Assembly: GCF_002116635.1 (NCBI RefSeq)
Contig: NZ_LQPW01000167.1
Location: 1 to 64,000, forward strand
Direction: 5' to 3'
Length of the DNA: 64,000 bases
Source: Mycobacterium szulgai
GTDB taxonomy: Bacteria; Actinomycetota; Actinomycetes; Mycobacteriales; Mycobacteriaceae
Position 1 is the stretch's first letter. Each line of letters starts with the position of its first letter. This document shows positions 46,175 through 55,444 of the stretch, piece by piece. The position numbers and the translations under genes are program-made. The notes below the pieces were generated by a model that did not search any database, had not been told where the DNA came from, and was given only the letters and a program-made list of their open reading frames with translations.

Positions 46175-49100
46175 CCGCCGCCGAAACCAGAACGCCACCG
46201 GCCATCGAGGACGTGATGGCGCTGAGCCCACTGCAAGAGGGGCTCTATTCACTCACCACTTTGTCGGGGTTCAGCGAGGACGACCCGTACCTGATCGGAA
46301 TCACCGCCGACATCTCCGGTGAACTCGACGTCGAGCTGCTCAAGGATTGCGCGGCGAAGATGCTGGCGCGGCACCCGAATCTGCGGGCCAGCTTCGTCAG
46401 CCGCGACATCGCGCGTCCGGTCCAGATCGTGCCGTCGCGAGTCGAGCTGCCGTGGCGGCAGGTCACCGCCGCGTCCGAAGATGTCGAACGCCTCGAAACC
46501 GCGGAGCGATGCCGGCCGTTCGACCTGGAGCGGATTCCGGCGATCCGCTTTCTGCTCATCGAATTGCCCGACGCACATTGGCATTTCGTGATCAGCGCAC
46601 ACCACATCGTGATCGACGGCTGGTCGTTGCCGGTCTTCGCCGCAGAGATGATCGCCTTGTACGGGGCCGGCGGCAACCTCGAGGTGCTGGCCGCTGAGCC
46701 ACGACCGTACCGGGATTACATCGGTTGGCTGGCCGGTCGTGATCACGATGCCAGCGAGCAGGTGTGGCGCGAACACCTCGCCGGGTTACCGGGCCCTACC
46801 CTGCTCTCGTCCGCGCTGAGCACCGAAGCCCCCGGTGCCGGCCTACCGCGACGCACCGAATTGCGCTTCGACGCCGGCACTACCGCGCGTCTCTCCGAAG
46901 GCGCCCGCTCCCGCGGCATCACCGTCAACACGGTGCTGCAGATGGCGTGGGCGCTGGTGTTGTCGCGGCTCACCGACCGCGACGATGTGGTGTTCGGTGT
47001 CACGGTATCCGGGCGGCCACCGGAACTGACCGGTGTGGAAACCATGATCGGTCTGTTCATCAACACCGTGCCGCTGCGGGTGCGACTCGATCCGGACGCC
47101 GACGCCGGCGGGCAATGCCTCGGGGTGCAACGGAATGCGGCGATATTGCGCGATCACGGCTATCTCGGCCACGCACAGCTGCGGGCACTGGGCGGGATCG
47201 GCGAGATGTTCGACACCCTGCTGGTCTACGAGAACTTCCCGACCGCCGGACTGTTCGACGGTGGCGAATTGACCGCCGGCGGTGCGACGTTCCGGCCGTC
47301 CGCCCTGGAAAGCGTGTCGCACTTCCCGGTCGCGCTGGCGGCCCACATGGCCGACGGCGAGCTGGTCATGCTGGTGGAAGTCCTTGCCGGTGCACTGGGC
47401 GCGACGACCGGCGAGACGCTCGGGCGCCGGGTGCTGGCCACCGCCGAACGGCTGTTGTCGGGGTGGGATCGGCCACTGCGCGAGGTCAGCGTGCTGTTCG
47501 ACGACGAGGCGCAGCCGCTGCGGTGCAATGCCGCACCGCCGCCTCGGCCGGCGACCGGGTTCCATACCCGGTTTGCCGCAGTGGCCGCGGCCAATCCAGA
47601 CCGGGTCGCGCTCAGCTGGGCGGACGGGTCGATGAGCTACCGCGAACTCGATGCGTGTGCCGACCGGGTGGCCGAGCTGCTCAACTCGCACCGGGTAGCG
47701 CCCGAAACGCCGGTCGCGATTCGGCTTTCGCGCGACCCGCAGTACGTCGTCGCGATACTCGGGGTGCTCAAGGCCGGCGCCGTATGCGTGCCACTGGAAC
47801 CGGGAATGCCTCCTGAACGGGTGGAGTCGATCCTGCAGCAGACCGGCGCCGGCGTCATCGTGGACGAGGAGATGCTGTCCGCGGCAAGCGACCAGCGGCG
47901 CAACGATTTCCGTCCGGTCGACGTCGACCCTCAGCAAGCCGCCTACGTCGTCTTCACCTCCGGCACAACCGGAGAACCCAAGGGCGTCATCGGAACTCAC
48001 GGCGCGCTGGGCGCCTATGCCGACGACCACCTCGACGGCGTACTGCGTTCCGGGTCGGCCCGGTTGGGGCGCCCGCTGACCGTGGCGCATGTCTGGTCCT
48101 TCGCTTTCGACGCCGCCTGGCAGCCGCTGGCCGCGTTGCTCGACGGTCACGCCGTTCACGTCGTCGACGAACACACCCAACGCGACGCCGAAGCGCTGGT
48201 GCGCACTATCGGCGAACTTCGCATCGACATGATCGACACCACTCCGTCGATGTTCGCCCAGCTGCGAGCTTTCGGATTGCTCACCGACGTGCCGTTGGCG
48301 GTGCTCGCGCTGGGCGGTGAAGCCATCGGCCCGCCGGCCTGGAAGGCGATCCGCGACGAGTGCCGCCGCAGCGGCATGCTGGCATTCAACTGCTACGGCC
48401 CCACCGAGACAACTGTCGAGGCGGTGCTGGCGGCGATCGCCGAGCATGATGCGCCCACGATCGGGCGCCCGACCCAGCAGACCCGCGGCTATGTGCTGGA
48501 TTCCGCACTGCGCCCAGTGCCCGTCGGCGTGCCCGGCGAATTATATTTGGCGGGAGCACAATTGGCCCGCGGCTACCTCGGGCGCCCAGGCGAGACGTCG
48601 CATCGGTTCGTCGCCGACCCGGTTGTGCCCGGCGAGCGCATGTACCGCACCGGTGATGTGGTGCGCCGCCAGCCGGACGGCTGCGTGCAATATCTCGGGC
48701 GCGCAGACGCCCAGGTGAAGATCCGTGGCTACCGCGTGGAACCAGGTGAGATCGCCGCCGCACTGCAGGCCCATCCCGAGGTGGGCAACGCCCATGTCCT
48801 GGTGAGCGAGCAACACCGGCTGACGGCCTACGCGTCGACCGTAAACGGCTCCGCGCCCACCGCCGACCAACTCCGGAGCATGCTCGGTACGCGGCTGCCG
48901 CGCTACATGGTTCCGCAGCGCATCGTGGTTGTAGATGACATTCCGCTGACCGCCAACGGCAAGCTGGACGAGGCCGCCCTGGCTGCGCTCGATTACACCG
49001 CCGACGTGGAAGCCACCCCCGAAACGCCGACCGAAACCGCACTGGCCGAATTGCTTTCGGAGTTGCTGCAGCTTCCGGCGATCGACATGACTGCAGACTT

Positions 49101-50544
49101 CCTGCAGCTGGGGCTGGACAGCATCGTGGCCCTCTCGGTGGTGCAGGCGGCACGCCGGCGCGGTATTCCGTTGCGTGCGCGACTCATTCTGGAGTGCGGC
49201 ACCGTCCGCGAACTCGCCGCGGCAATCGACGGCGAAGCTTCCGGCGTGCCACACGAAGCCGAGGACGACACCACACCAATCCCGCTGCTGCCCAACGCAC
49301 ATTGGCTCTATGAGTACGGCGAGCCACGACGGTTGGCGCAGGTCGAGGCGATCCGGCTACCCGAAAACATCACCGGTGACCAGGTGCGCACGGCGCTCAA
49401 AAGGTTGGTCGACGGCCACCAGGTGCTGCGCACCCGCCTGGACCGCGCCGCGATGACTTTGGTGCCCAGCCCATCCACCGACATCCTCGCCGAAGTGACT
49501 CCGACGGACGATCCAGCGGGCGATCTGAAGGAGGCAGTCGCCGAGCACGCGCACCAAGCCGTGGAAAGCCTCGACCCCGAACGGGGCCGGCTGCTGGCAG
49601 CCGCGTGGCTGCAGCGAGGCAATGTCCTGGTGCTGGCCGCGCATGTGCTGGCGATGGACCCGGCCTCATGGCGGGTAGTGCTCGGCGAACTTGACGCCGC
49701 ACTGCATGCGCTGGCCGACGGGCACCCACCCGCGCCGATTCGCGAGCACACCAGCTTCCGGCGCTGGGCTCAGGCTCTGGTCCAGCGTGCTGAAACCCTT
49801 GACACGGCCCCGTTTTGGCTCGACCAGCTGCGCGGAGACGACCCGGATCTGGGAGCCCGACGGCTGCGGCCCAGGCGTGACCGGGCCGCAGATCTCATCG
49901 TGCGCCCGGCGGTGAGCGACACCGAAATCACCGGCCGACTGTTGAAGTCGGATGTGCCGATGTTCGACCTGCTGGCCGCGGCGACCGCGTGGATGGTTAG
50001 CCGGTGGCGACAAGACCGAGGCCAGCCGATGCCGCCACCGCTGCTGGCACTGGAAACCCACGGCCGCGCCGACACCGTGGTCGATGACACCGACAGCATC
50101 GACACCACCGACACCGTAGGACTGCTGAGCGGTATCTATCCGCTGCGCGTGGAGACCACGGACCCGCGCCGGGTCGCGCAGCGGGTGGCCTCGATTCCCG
50201 GCGCCGGCATCGACTACGGGCTGCTGCGCTACCTACGCAGCGACACGGCACGGCAACTCGGCGAATATCCTGGGCCGCAATTGCTGCTCAATTATCTGGG
50301 CCGCGGCGACGTCGGGGACGCCGGGTTGCGGCTGGACCGCGAACTGCTCGGCGGCCTGCCGCCACTACCCGAGCCCGACCTGGCGGTGCGTCACGAGCTC
50401 ACCATCATGGCCACGCTGCTCGGAGCCGGCGACCAGCAAATCCTGCTGACCCAATGGCGGGCGCTGCCCGACATCCTCGACGAATCCGATCTCACTGCGC
50501 TGCAAACGCTTTGGGAAGAAGCTCTATTGGAGATGGTTACATGA
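46171..50544 (+). CDS. MbtF-like NRPS, C-A-T-E*, with degenerate terminal epimerase-like domain
   Basis: 1457 residues from GTG 46171 (GTGA overlap with the previous gene), close to MbtF (1461 as I remember). C3 (10-430) has canonical HHIVIDGWS near 144. A3 (463-940) has TSGTTGEPKG, FAFDAAWQPLAALLDGHAV with Asp 647, and GKLDEAAL Lys. Pocket positions corresponding to 278 and 331 are Asp and Glu, which suits a basic side chain such as lysine. T3 has LGLDSIV with Ser near 983. The last 420 residues are epimerase-like (IDYGLLRYLR, LLLNYLGRGD) but the HHxxxD motif reads HVLAMD (His 1158, Val 1159, Asp 1163), so the second His is lost. In mycobactin the last module supplies the terminal cyclised hydroxylysine. 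A similar release role is inferred here. Confidence 0.92.
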   Translation: MTAAETRTPPAIEDVMALSPLQEGLYSLTTLSGFSEDDPYLIGITADISGELDVELLKDCAAKMLARHPNLRASFVSRDIARPVQIVPSRVELPWRQVTAASEDVERLETAERCRPFDLERIPAIRFLLIELPDAHWHFVISAHHIVIDGWSLPVFAAEMIALYGAGGNLEVLAAEPRPYRDYIGWLAGRDHDASEQVWREHLAGLPGPTLLSSALSTEAPGAGLPRRTELRFDAGTTARLSEGARSRGITVNTVLQMAWALVLSRLTDRDDVVFGVTVSGRPPELTGVETMIGLFINTVPLRVRLDPDADAGGQCLGVQRNAAILRDHGYLGHAQLRALGGIGEMFDTLLVYENFPTAGLFDGGELTAGGATFRPSALESVSHFPVALAAHMADGELVMLVEVLAGALGATTGETLGRRVLATAERLLSGWDRPLREVSVLFDDEAQPLRCNAAPPPRPATGFHTRFAAVAAANPDRVALSWADGSMSYRELDACADRVAELLNSHRVAPETPVAIRLSRDPQYVVAILGVLKAGAVCVPLEPGMPPERVESILQQTGAGVIVDEEMLSAASDQRRNDFRPVDVDPQQAAYVVFTSGTTGEPKGVIGTHGALGAYADDHLDGVLRSGSARLGRPLTVAHVWSFAFDAAWQPLAALLDGHAVHVVDEHTQRDAEALVRTIGELRIDMIDTTPSMFAQLRAFGLLTDVPLAVLALGGEAIGPPAWKAIRDECRRSGMLAFNCYGPTETTVEAVLAAIAEHDAPTIGRPTQQTRGYVLDSALRPVPVGVPGELYLAGAQLARGYLGRPGETSHRFVADPVVPGERMYRTGDVVRRQPDGCVQYLGRADAQVKIRGYRVEPGEIAAALQAHPEVGNAHVLVSEQHRLTAYASTVNGSAPTADQLRSMLGTRLPRYMVPQRIVVVDDIPLTANGKLDEAALAALDYTADVEATPETPTETALAELLSELLQLPAIDMTADFLQLGLDSIVALSVVQAARRRGIPLRARLILECGTVRELAAAIDGEASGVPHEAEDDTTPIPLLPNAHWLYEYGEPRRLAQVEAIRLPENITGDQVRTALKRLVDGHQVLRTRLDRAAMTLVPSPSTDILAEVTPTDDPAGDLKEAVAEHAHQAVESLDPERGRLLAAAWLQRGNVLVLAAHVLAMDPASWRVVLGELDAALHALADGHPPAPIREHTSFRRWAQALVQRAETLDTAPFWLDQLRGDDPDLGARRLRPRRDRAADLIVRPAVSDTEITGRLLKSDVPMFDLLAAATAWMVSRWRQDRGQPMPPPLLALETHGRADTVVDDTDSIDTTDTVGLLSGIYPLRVETTDPRRVAQRVASIPGAGIDYGLLRYLRSDTARQLGEYPGPQLLLNYLGRGDVGDAGLRLDRELLGGLPPLPEPDLAVRHELTIMATLLGAGDQQILLTQWRALPDILDESDLTALQTLWEEALLEMVT

Positions 50545-51851
50545 GCACACTCGCGGTACTGGGGGCCGGCGCCAAGGCGGTAGCCGTCGCCGCCAAGGCA
50601 TCGGTGTTGCAGACGATGGGTGTCGAGACATTCGACGTCGTCGCCGTCGAGCGGACCGGAGTGGCGGCCAACTGGCAGGCCAGCGGCGGCTGGACCGACG
50701 GCGCGCAAAGCCTCGGCACCAGCCCGGAAAAAGACGTCGGCTTCCCGTATCGCTCATCGCTGGTCCCGCGCCGCAACGCCGAGCTCGACGAGCGGATGAC
50801 GTGCCACAGCTGGCAGGCCTATTTGATCGCCACCGGCCAGTTCGCCCAGTGGATCGACCGCGGTCGCCCGGCACCGACGCACCGCCGGTGGGGACAGTAC
50901 CTGCGCTGGGTCGCCGAGCGCATCGACATGTCGGTGGTCTACGGCGCCGTCGAGCGGATCTCCGTCGACGGCCGGCGTTGGGCGCTGCACACTCCCGAGC
51001 GCACCGTGCTCGCCGACGCCTTGATGATCACCGGGCCCGGCCAGGCTGAACGAACCCTGCTGCCGGGCCATCCACGGGTGCTCTCGATCGCACAGTTCTG
51101 GCACCGCGCCGCCGAGCACGACCGGATCACCGCCGAGCGGGTAGCGATGGTCGGTGGTGGCGAGACGGCCGCAGCCATGCTCAATGAGCTTTTCCAGCAC
51201 AAGATTTCGACAATCACCGTCATCTCGCCCCAGGTCACGCTCTTCACTCGCGGCGAGGGTTACTTCGAGAACTCACTGTTCTCCGACCCGTCGGAATGGA
51301 CTGCGCTGACGGTGGCCGAACGTCGTGGCGCGATCGCGCGCACCGACCGCGGTGTGTTCTCGTCCACCGTGCAGGACGCGCTGATGGCCGACGACCGAAT
51401 CCGGCATCTGCGTGGACGGGTTGCCCATGCGGTCGCACGCGACGATCAGATTCGGCTCACGTTGAGCACCAACCGGGGCAGCGAAGATTTCGAGACCGTC
51501 CACGGCTTCGACCTCGTTATCGACGGATCGGGTCTGGATGCGCTGTGGTTCACCACGCTGTTCAGCCAGGACGCGCTCGACCTGCTCGAGCTTGGCCTGG
51601 GCGGCCCGATGAGTGGGGACCGCCTGCAGGAAGCAATCGGCCACGACTTGGGTGTCAACGACGTCACGCCGAAGCTGTTTCTGCCGGGGTTGGCCGGGCT
51701 GAACCAGGGGCCGGGGTTCCCCAATCTCAGCTGCCTGGGCCTGCTTTCCGACCGGGTACTGGGCGCCGCTTCATCTCCTGTGTCATCCCCCGCGTCATCC
51801 CCCGCCAATGGTTCGACAAGGAGAAATGATGAGCACCAATCCCTTCGATGA
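50541..51851 (+). CDS. L-lysine N6-monooxygenase (MbtG-like)
   Basis: 436 residues from ATG 50541, which overlaps the previous TGA by one base pair set (ATGA). It has an FAD-binding start LAVLGAGAKAVAVAAKASVL, a substrate-side segment ASGGWTDGAQSLGTSPEKDV, an NADPH-binding motif MVGGGETAAAMLNELF near 215, and a C-terminal LFLPGLAGLNQGPGFPNLS. This is the class of flavin enzymes that hydroxylate the lysine side-chain nitrogen, giving the hydroxamate used for iron binding. The C-terminal 30 residues hold a Ser/Pro repeat (SSPVSSPASSPAN) from a short DNA repeat near 51770-51810. The end overlaps the MbtH gene by 23 bp. Confidence 0.9.
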   Translation: MSTLAVLGAGAKAVAVAAKASVLQTMGVETFDVVAVERTGVAANWQASGGWTDGAQSLGTSPEKDVGFPYRSSLVPRRNAELDERMTCHSWQAYLIATGQFAQWIDRGRPAPTHRRWGQYLRWVAERIDMSVVYGAVERISVDGRRWALHTPERTVLADALMITGPGQAERTLLPGHPRVLSIAQFWHRAAEHDRITAERVAMVGGGETAAAMLNELFQHKISTITVISPQVTLFTRGEGYFENSLFSDPSEWTALTVAERRGAIARTDRGVFSSTVQDALMADDRIRHLRGRVAHAVARDDQIRLTLSTNRGSEDFETVHGFDLVIDGSGLDALWFTTLFSQDALDLLELGLGGPMSGDRLQEAIGHDLGVNDVTPKLFLPGLAGLNQGPGFPNLSCLGLLSDRVLGAASSPVSSPASSPANGSTRRNDEHQSLR

Positions 51852-52053
51852 CGAAACCGGCACCTTCATCGTGCTGATCAACGGCGAGGAACAGCACAGC
51901 CTGTGGCCGAGCTTCGCCGACATCCCAGCCGGCTGGCGCCAGGTCTACGGCGAAGCGGCCCGGGCCGATTGCCTGCAGTACGTAGAAGAACACTGGCCCG
52001 ATATGCGGCCGAAAACACTTCGCGAGGCACGGAATTCACGAAGGTCGACATGA
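51829..52053 (+). CDS. MbtH-family NRPS chaperone
   Basis: 74 residues from ATG 51829, with AAGGAGA about 6 nt upstream. It carries the family signature NPFDDETGTFIVLINGEEQH followed by SLWPSFADIPAGWR and a Trp-Pro near the end (EEHWPDMRP). MbtH proteins bind and stabilise adenylation domains. Its frame overlaps the hydroxylase gene upstream and the acyltransferase gene downstream (ATGA), so it is translationally coupled on both sides. Confidence 0.95.
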   Translation: MSTNPFDDETGTFIVLINGEEQHSLWPSFADIPAGWRQVYGEAARADCLQYVEEHWPDMRPKTLREARNSRRST

Positions 52054-52679
52054 GCGATACCGATGTGATCCTGCCGCGGGAACTGACCACTCTCTCTGAC
52101 GAGGTCCGCGATGTTCCGGCACCGCCTTCCAATCCTGAAGTGCCCGAGCCGTATTCGTTTCGGTTAGCCGATCCCGACGCCGACGCCGAGATGATCGCCG
52201 AATGGATGAACCGCCCACACCTTGCCGAAGCATGGGAGTACGATTGGCCGGTTTCGCGGTGGGAACGCTACCTGCGCGCCCAGATTGACGGTAGCTATTC
52301 GCGCCCCTTCCTCGGCAGCGAGAGCGGCAGGGAGCGCGCATACGTCGAATTGTACTGGGCTGCTAAGGATTCCATTGCCGACCGGTACGACTGCGACACG
52401 TATGATTTGGGTATACACGCCGCGATGCCCGATCTGGAATATATGAACAAGGGAGTCGCCCAGCTGGTGCTGCCGCACTTCGTCGCGAGTGTGCTCAATG
52501 CCGAATCACGTTGCCGACGAATCATGTTCGATCCGGACCATCGCAACAAGATGGCCCGTCGGTTCTGCGAGCGCGCCGGCTGTGTTTTTCTCGGCGAACA
52601 CGACATGGCAAATCGCCGGATGGCGCTTTACGCGTTGCCTCGTTCGCCTGAGGATGTTCCCAGGACAGCTGAGGCCTGA
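52050..52679 (+). CDS. GNAT-fold lysine N6-acyltransferase (MbtK-like)
   Basis: 209 residues, matching MbtK (Rv1347c, 210 as I remember). The fold is GNAT with the conserved block SRCRRIMFDPDHRNKMARRF, then CERAGCVFLGEHDMANRRMA. It also has MNRPHLAEAWEYDWPVSRWE and GIHAAMPDLEYMNKGVAQLV with the catalytic His. MbtK transfers a long acyl chain from a carrier protein to the lysine N6 nitrogen in mycobactin. Here it lies inside the NRPS operon, directly after mbtH, whereas in M. tuberculosis the gene lies elsewhere. The acyl donor is unknown; the desaturase convergent to it may shape the chain. Confidence 0.9.
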   Translation: MSDTDVILPRELTTLSDEVRDVPAPPSNPEVPEPYSFRLADPDADAEMIAEWMNRPHLAEAWEYDWPVSRWERYLRAQIDGSYSRPFLGSESGRERAYVELYWAAKDSIADRYDCDTYDLGIHAAMPDLEYMNKGVAQLVLPHFVASVLNAESRCRRIMFDPDHRNKMARRFCERAGCVFLGEHDMANRRMALYALPRSPEDVPRTAEA

Positions 52680-52726
52680 GCACAGCCACGCCTGAGCAGG
52701 GGACACACGCGAACCGATGCCCACGA

Positions 52727-53743
52727 TCACTGCCCGCTAAGTGTTAGTGTCCCTTCGGTTTTGAGCACGCGGTTAGCCGTAATCCGCTCAGCCTTGCGAG
52801 CATCGCGCTCGATGTAGCGCTGCTTGGATTCGTCGAACTTGTCGCAGGATTCCTCGAGCTCCTTGATCAGCAGGGCCAGGTCGTCGCGCATCCACGCCCC
52901 CTCGCCCGTGAAGTCTTCACGTTCGAAGATCCGCCACTTTTTCAGCACTGGCATGACCACTTCTTCGAGATGAATCCGCGGGTCGTAGACCCCGCCGACG
53001 GCGATGATCACGGCCTTGCGGCGGAACTCTGGCACAGTGAAGCCGGGCATCTTGAAGTTACGCAAGATCCGGTGCACCGACTTGATCGCCTGGTTGGGGG
53101 CGATGTCCAGGCCGGCGGCGCTGACATCGCGGTAGAAGATCATGTGCAGGTTTTCGTCGTGCGACACCCTGGCCATCAACTGCTCCGCGATTGGGTCGTT
53201 ACTGGCTCTGCCGGTGTTGCGGTGCGAGACGCGAGTGGCCAGCTCTTGGAAAGAGACATACATCACCGAGTCGAAGACGCTTTCAGCAAACATATCGCCC
53301 TGGCGGTTCTGGCCCGGGCTGAAACCTCTCGTCATTTGCTCCATACGGAGCTTCTCCAGCGCTACCGGATCGACCGCGCGCGTCACCACCAGATAGTCAC
53401 GCAGCGCGGTGCTGTGCCGGTTCTCCTCGGCGGTCCACCGGTTGACCCATTGACCCCATGGACCGTCCATGCTGAAGTTCATCGCGATCTCACGGTGATA
53501 CGACGGTAAGTTGTCTTCAGTCAACAAGTTTTGCACCATTGCCACCAGCGCTACATCGGAAAGCCGGCTCTGTTCGGGCGCCCAGTCCTGGCCGTCAAGG
53601 GCATAGAAATTCTTGCCGTCTGACCACGGAATGTAATCGTGCGGGTTCCATTCTTTGAACATCGACATGTGGCGGTTCATCAGCTTCTCCACCACAGGCT
53701 CAAGTTCGTGCAGTAGCTGTAGGTTGGTCATTTCCTTCGGCAT
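52727..53743 (-). CDS. DesA1-type acyl-ACP desaturase (diiron)
   Basis: 338 residues, the length of DesA1 (Rv0824c), to which it is very similar over its whole length as remembered. Diiron ligands appear in LLTEDNLPSYHREIA, WTAEENRHSTALRDY and VSHDENLHMIFYRD, all intact. It introduces a double bond into a carrier-bound acyl chain, in mycolate biosynthesis for the known family. It may supply an unsaturated chain to the MbtK-like acyltransferase, or be a spare copy of the mycolate enzyme. It is convergent with the NRPS operon, 47 bp from the acyltransferase stop. A MadR-like palindrome lies about 45 bp upstream. Confidence 0.92.
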   Translation of the reverse strand: MPKEMTNLQLLHELEPVVEKLMNRHMSMFKEWNPHDYIPWSDGKNFYALDGQDWAPEQSRLSDVALVAMVQNLLTEDNLPSYHREIAMNFSMDGPWGQWVNRWTAEENRHSTALRDYLVVTRAVDPVALEKLRMEQMTRGFSPGQNRQGDMFAESVFDSVMYVSFQELATRVSHRNTGRASNDPIAEQLMARVSHDENLHMIFYRDVSAAGLDIAPNQAIKSVHRILRNFKMPGFTVPEFRRKAVIIAVGGVYDPRIHLEEVVMPVLKKWRIFEREDFTGEGAWMRDDLALLIKELEESCDKFDESKQRYIERDARKAERITANRVLKTEGTLTLSGQ

Positions 53744-53788
53744 AACGTCTCCCAGCTATGTGTGTCATTCAGTAACAGTGAATATATC

Positions 53789-53805
53789 TGTAAACCTCGG
53801 TTACA
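53789..53805. promoter_or_regulatory. MadR-like palindromic operator upstream of the desaturase
   Basis: TGTAAACCTCGGTTACA is a 17-bp near-perfect palindrome (arms TGTAA / TTACA) about 45 bp before the desaturase start on the minus strand. It resembles, from memory, the site bound by MadR, the acyl-CoA-responsive repressor of desA1 and desA2. The regulator gene is not in the window. Assignment is inference. Confidence 0.6.
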
Positions 53806-54049
53806 TCAAGTCAGACACGCCGCGACGGGCGATCATGCCGGGGTCGTCGTCGTATCGCGGATCCAGCAGGTTTGTCTGCACCGAAAAGAAAATGCCAGGT
53901 CACGGTCCGGCGACACCACCGACAACGAAAGTTTGCACATTGCGGCAGCCATGTCGTTGATGTCGGCCGCAGAAGTGGCAGTTGGCGACGACTTGCCGGA
54001 GGGCGCGGCGGTGTAGGTCGCCGCGGCTTTCTCAGCTCGAAGTAGTTGC
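53806..54049. other. Intergenic stretch without a recognised gene
   Basis: About 240 bp between the desaturase promoter and the MFS stop. On the minus strand, GTG 53881 opens a 26-codon frame (LLDPRYDDDPGMIARRGVSD near its middle) that runs to 53801 through the palindrome. It has no ribosome binding site and I do not call it a gene. No terminator hairpin with a U-tract is evident. Confidence 0.4.
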
Positions 54050-55444
54050 TTAGCGGTCGCGGCGGGTCGCCCGAAAAGTGGCGACAGTGCCAGTGGCGGC
54101 CAACACGGTGAAAACGATGTATAGCCATCGCGCCTCCGCCACTTCCCCACCGTGGGCTGTGTTGACCACCACCCCGGCCAGCCCAGCGCCGAAAGCACCC
54201 GAAATCAGCTGTACGGTGTTGATTGCCGCCGCCGCCAGGCGACTTTCCGACGTGTCGTCGACGGAATCCATTGCTCTTACCGACAGGTGCGGCCAGGCAA
54301 TGCCGATACCGCTTCCGGTGATCAGCAACGCCAGTGCCCAGAGCGCAACAATGGCCGGGGATGCGTTGGCGCGCTGGGTTAGTGCGCCCAGAGCTAGACC
54401 CAGCGCCATCACCAACGGCGCGGCTAGGACCACACGCCCGATGACTCGCGAGCTGTTCAGCGAGGCGCTGCCAATCTCGCCGACGGTCCAGCCCAGCGAA
54501 AGCGCTGCGCCGAGAAACCCAGCCGCCACCGGAGTCAGATGTCCCAAGCGCTGACCGAACAGCGGCACATAGGTTGTGACCATCGCCGCGATCATCTGAA
54601 CCGACATCGCCAGATAGATCCATTTCAACGGTCCGGGACCAAACACGCTGCGCGGCAACACCGCGACATGCATTCGCCAGTCGACGAGCACGAACATCGC
54701 GATCAGCAGTGCGCCCGCGGCCACCAGTCCGGCGGTTTCCACCACGTCGGTCGGTAGCTCGGCGATGCTGACCGCAAGGGCGGCAGTCCCGATCGCCAGC
54801 ACCGACCACACCGGTACCTTCTCGGAGGGACCGGCCCCGCCGCTTTGCTGACGGCCAGCGCTCAGCACGGTCGGCACCAGCATCGCCATTGGCAGCGTCG
54901 CGATCGCCAGCGCGCCAAACGCCCACCGCCACAGTCCGAACTGCGCGAAGAGCCCACCGGCGGCCGGACCGATAAAGGTGGCGACCCCCCACATCGCCGA
55001 TACCAGCGCCGAGCCGCGGGCCCACAGCGAGCGGGGCAACGCAGAGTTGATGAGCGCGTAGCCCAAACCGGCCAGCAGTCCACCGGCCATTCCCTGCAGG
55101 GTGCGGCCGGCGACCAGAATCTCCATCGATGGAGCCACCGCGCACACCAGGCTGGCGACGCCGAAGACGGCCAGACCCATCAGGTAGGACAGGCGCGCCC
55201 CGACGCGGACCAGCATCGGGTTCACCGTGGTCGCCGCTACGACCGACCCGACCAGGTACAAAGTGGTCACCCATGCGTAGAGCCGCTGGCCACCGATTTC
55301 GGCGACGGTGCTGGGCAGCAGGCTGATCGTCAGGAATTCATTCGTGGCGTACAAGCCGACCCCGCCGACCAACACAGCGGAGGTCGCTAGGTAGCCGCCC
55401 AGCAGCTCGCGCCAGCTGCCGGTCTCGCTCGCCGTTTCCGTCAC
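54050..55444 (-). CDS. MFS drug-efflux transporter (Rv1634 homologue)
   Basis: 464 residues with 14 likely transmembrane helices, starting MTETASETGSWRELLGGYLA. The MFS loop signature after TM2 is present as NPMLVRVGARLSYLMGLAVF, and antiporter motif C of DHA2-type exporters as GPAAGGLFAQFGLWRWAF near residue 160. Length and position next to uvrB match Rv1634 (471 as I remember), which is linked to drug efflux. The ATG (55444-55442) overlaps the uvrB stop by 4 bp, so the two are coupled. In M. tuberculosis the next gene is Rv1635c; here the 25-kb island separates them. Confidence 0.9.
   Translation of the reverse strand: MTETASETGSWRELLGGYLATSAVLVGGVGLYATNEFLTISLLPSTVAEIGGQRLYAWVTTLYLVGSVVAATTVNPMLVRVGARLSYLMGLAVFGVASLVCAVAPSMEILVAGRTLQGMAGGLLAGLGYALINSALPRSLWARGSALVSAMWGVATFIGPAAGGLFAQFGLWRWAFGALAIATLPMAMLVPTVLSAGRQQSGGAGPSEKVPVWSVLAIGTAALAVSIAELPTDVVETAGLVAAGALLIAMFVLVDWRMHVAVLPRSVFGPGPLKWIYLAMSVQMIAAMVTTYVPLFGQRLGHLTPVAAGFLGAALSLGWTVGEIGSASLNSSRVIGRVVLAAPLVMALGLALGALTQRANASPAIVALWALALLITGSGIGIAWPHLSVRAMDSVDDTSESRLAAAAINTVQLISGAFGAGLAGVVVNTAHGGEVAEARWLYIVFTVLAATGTVATFRATRRDR

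Noticed and set aside
53801..53881. 26-codon minus-strand frame from a GTG
   Set aside because: No ribosome binding site, and it overlaps the MadR-like palindrome at its end. Too short to support.
53811..55274. Alternative long frame over the MFS gene
   Set aside because: The frame at 54050-55444 shows clear MFS helices and motifs; this one is Arg/Gly-rich noise.
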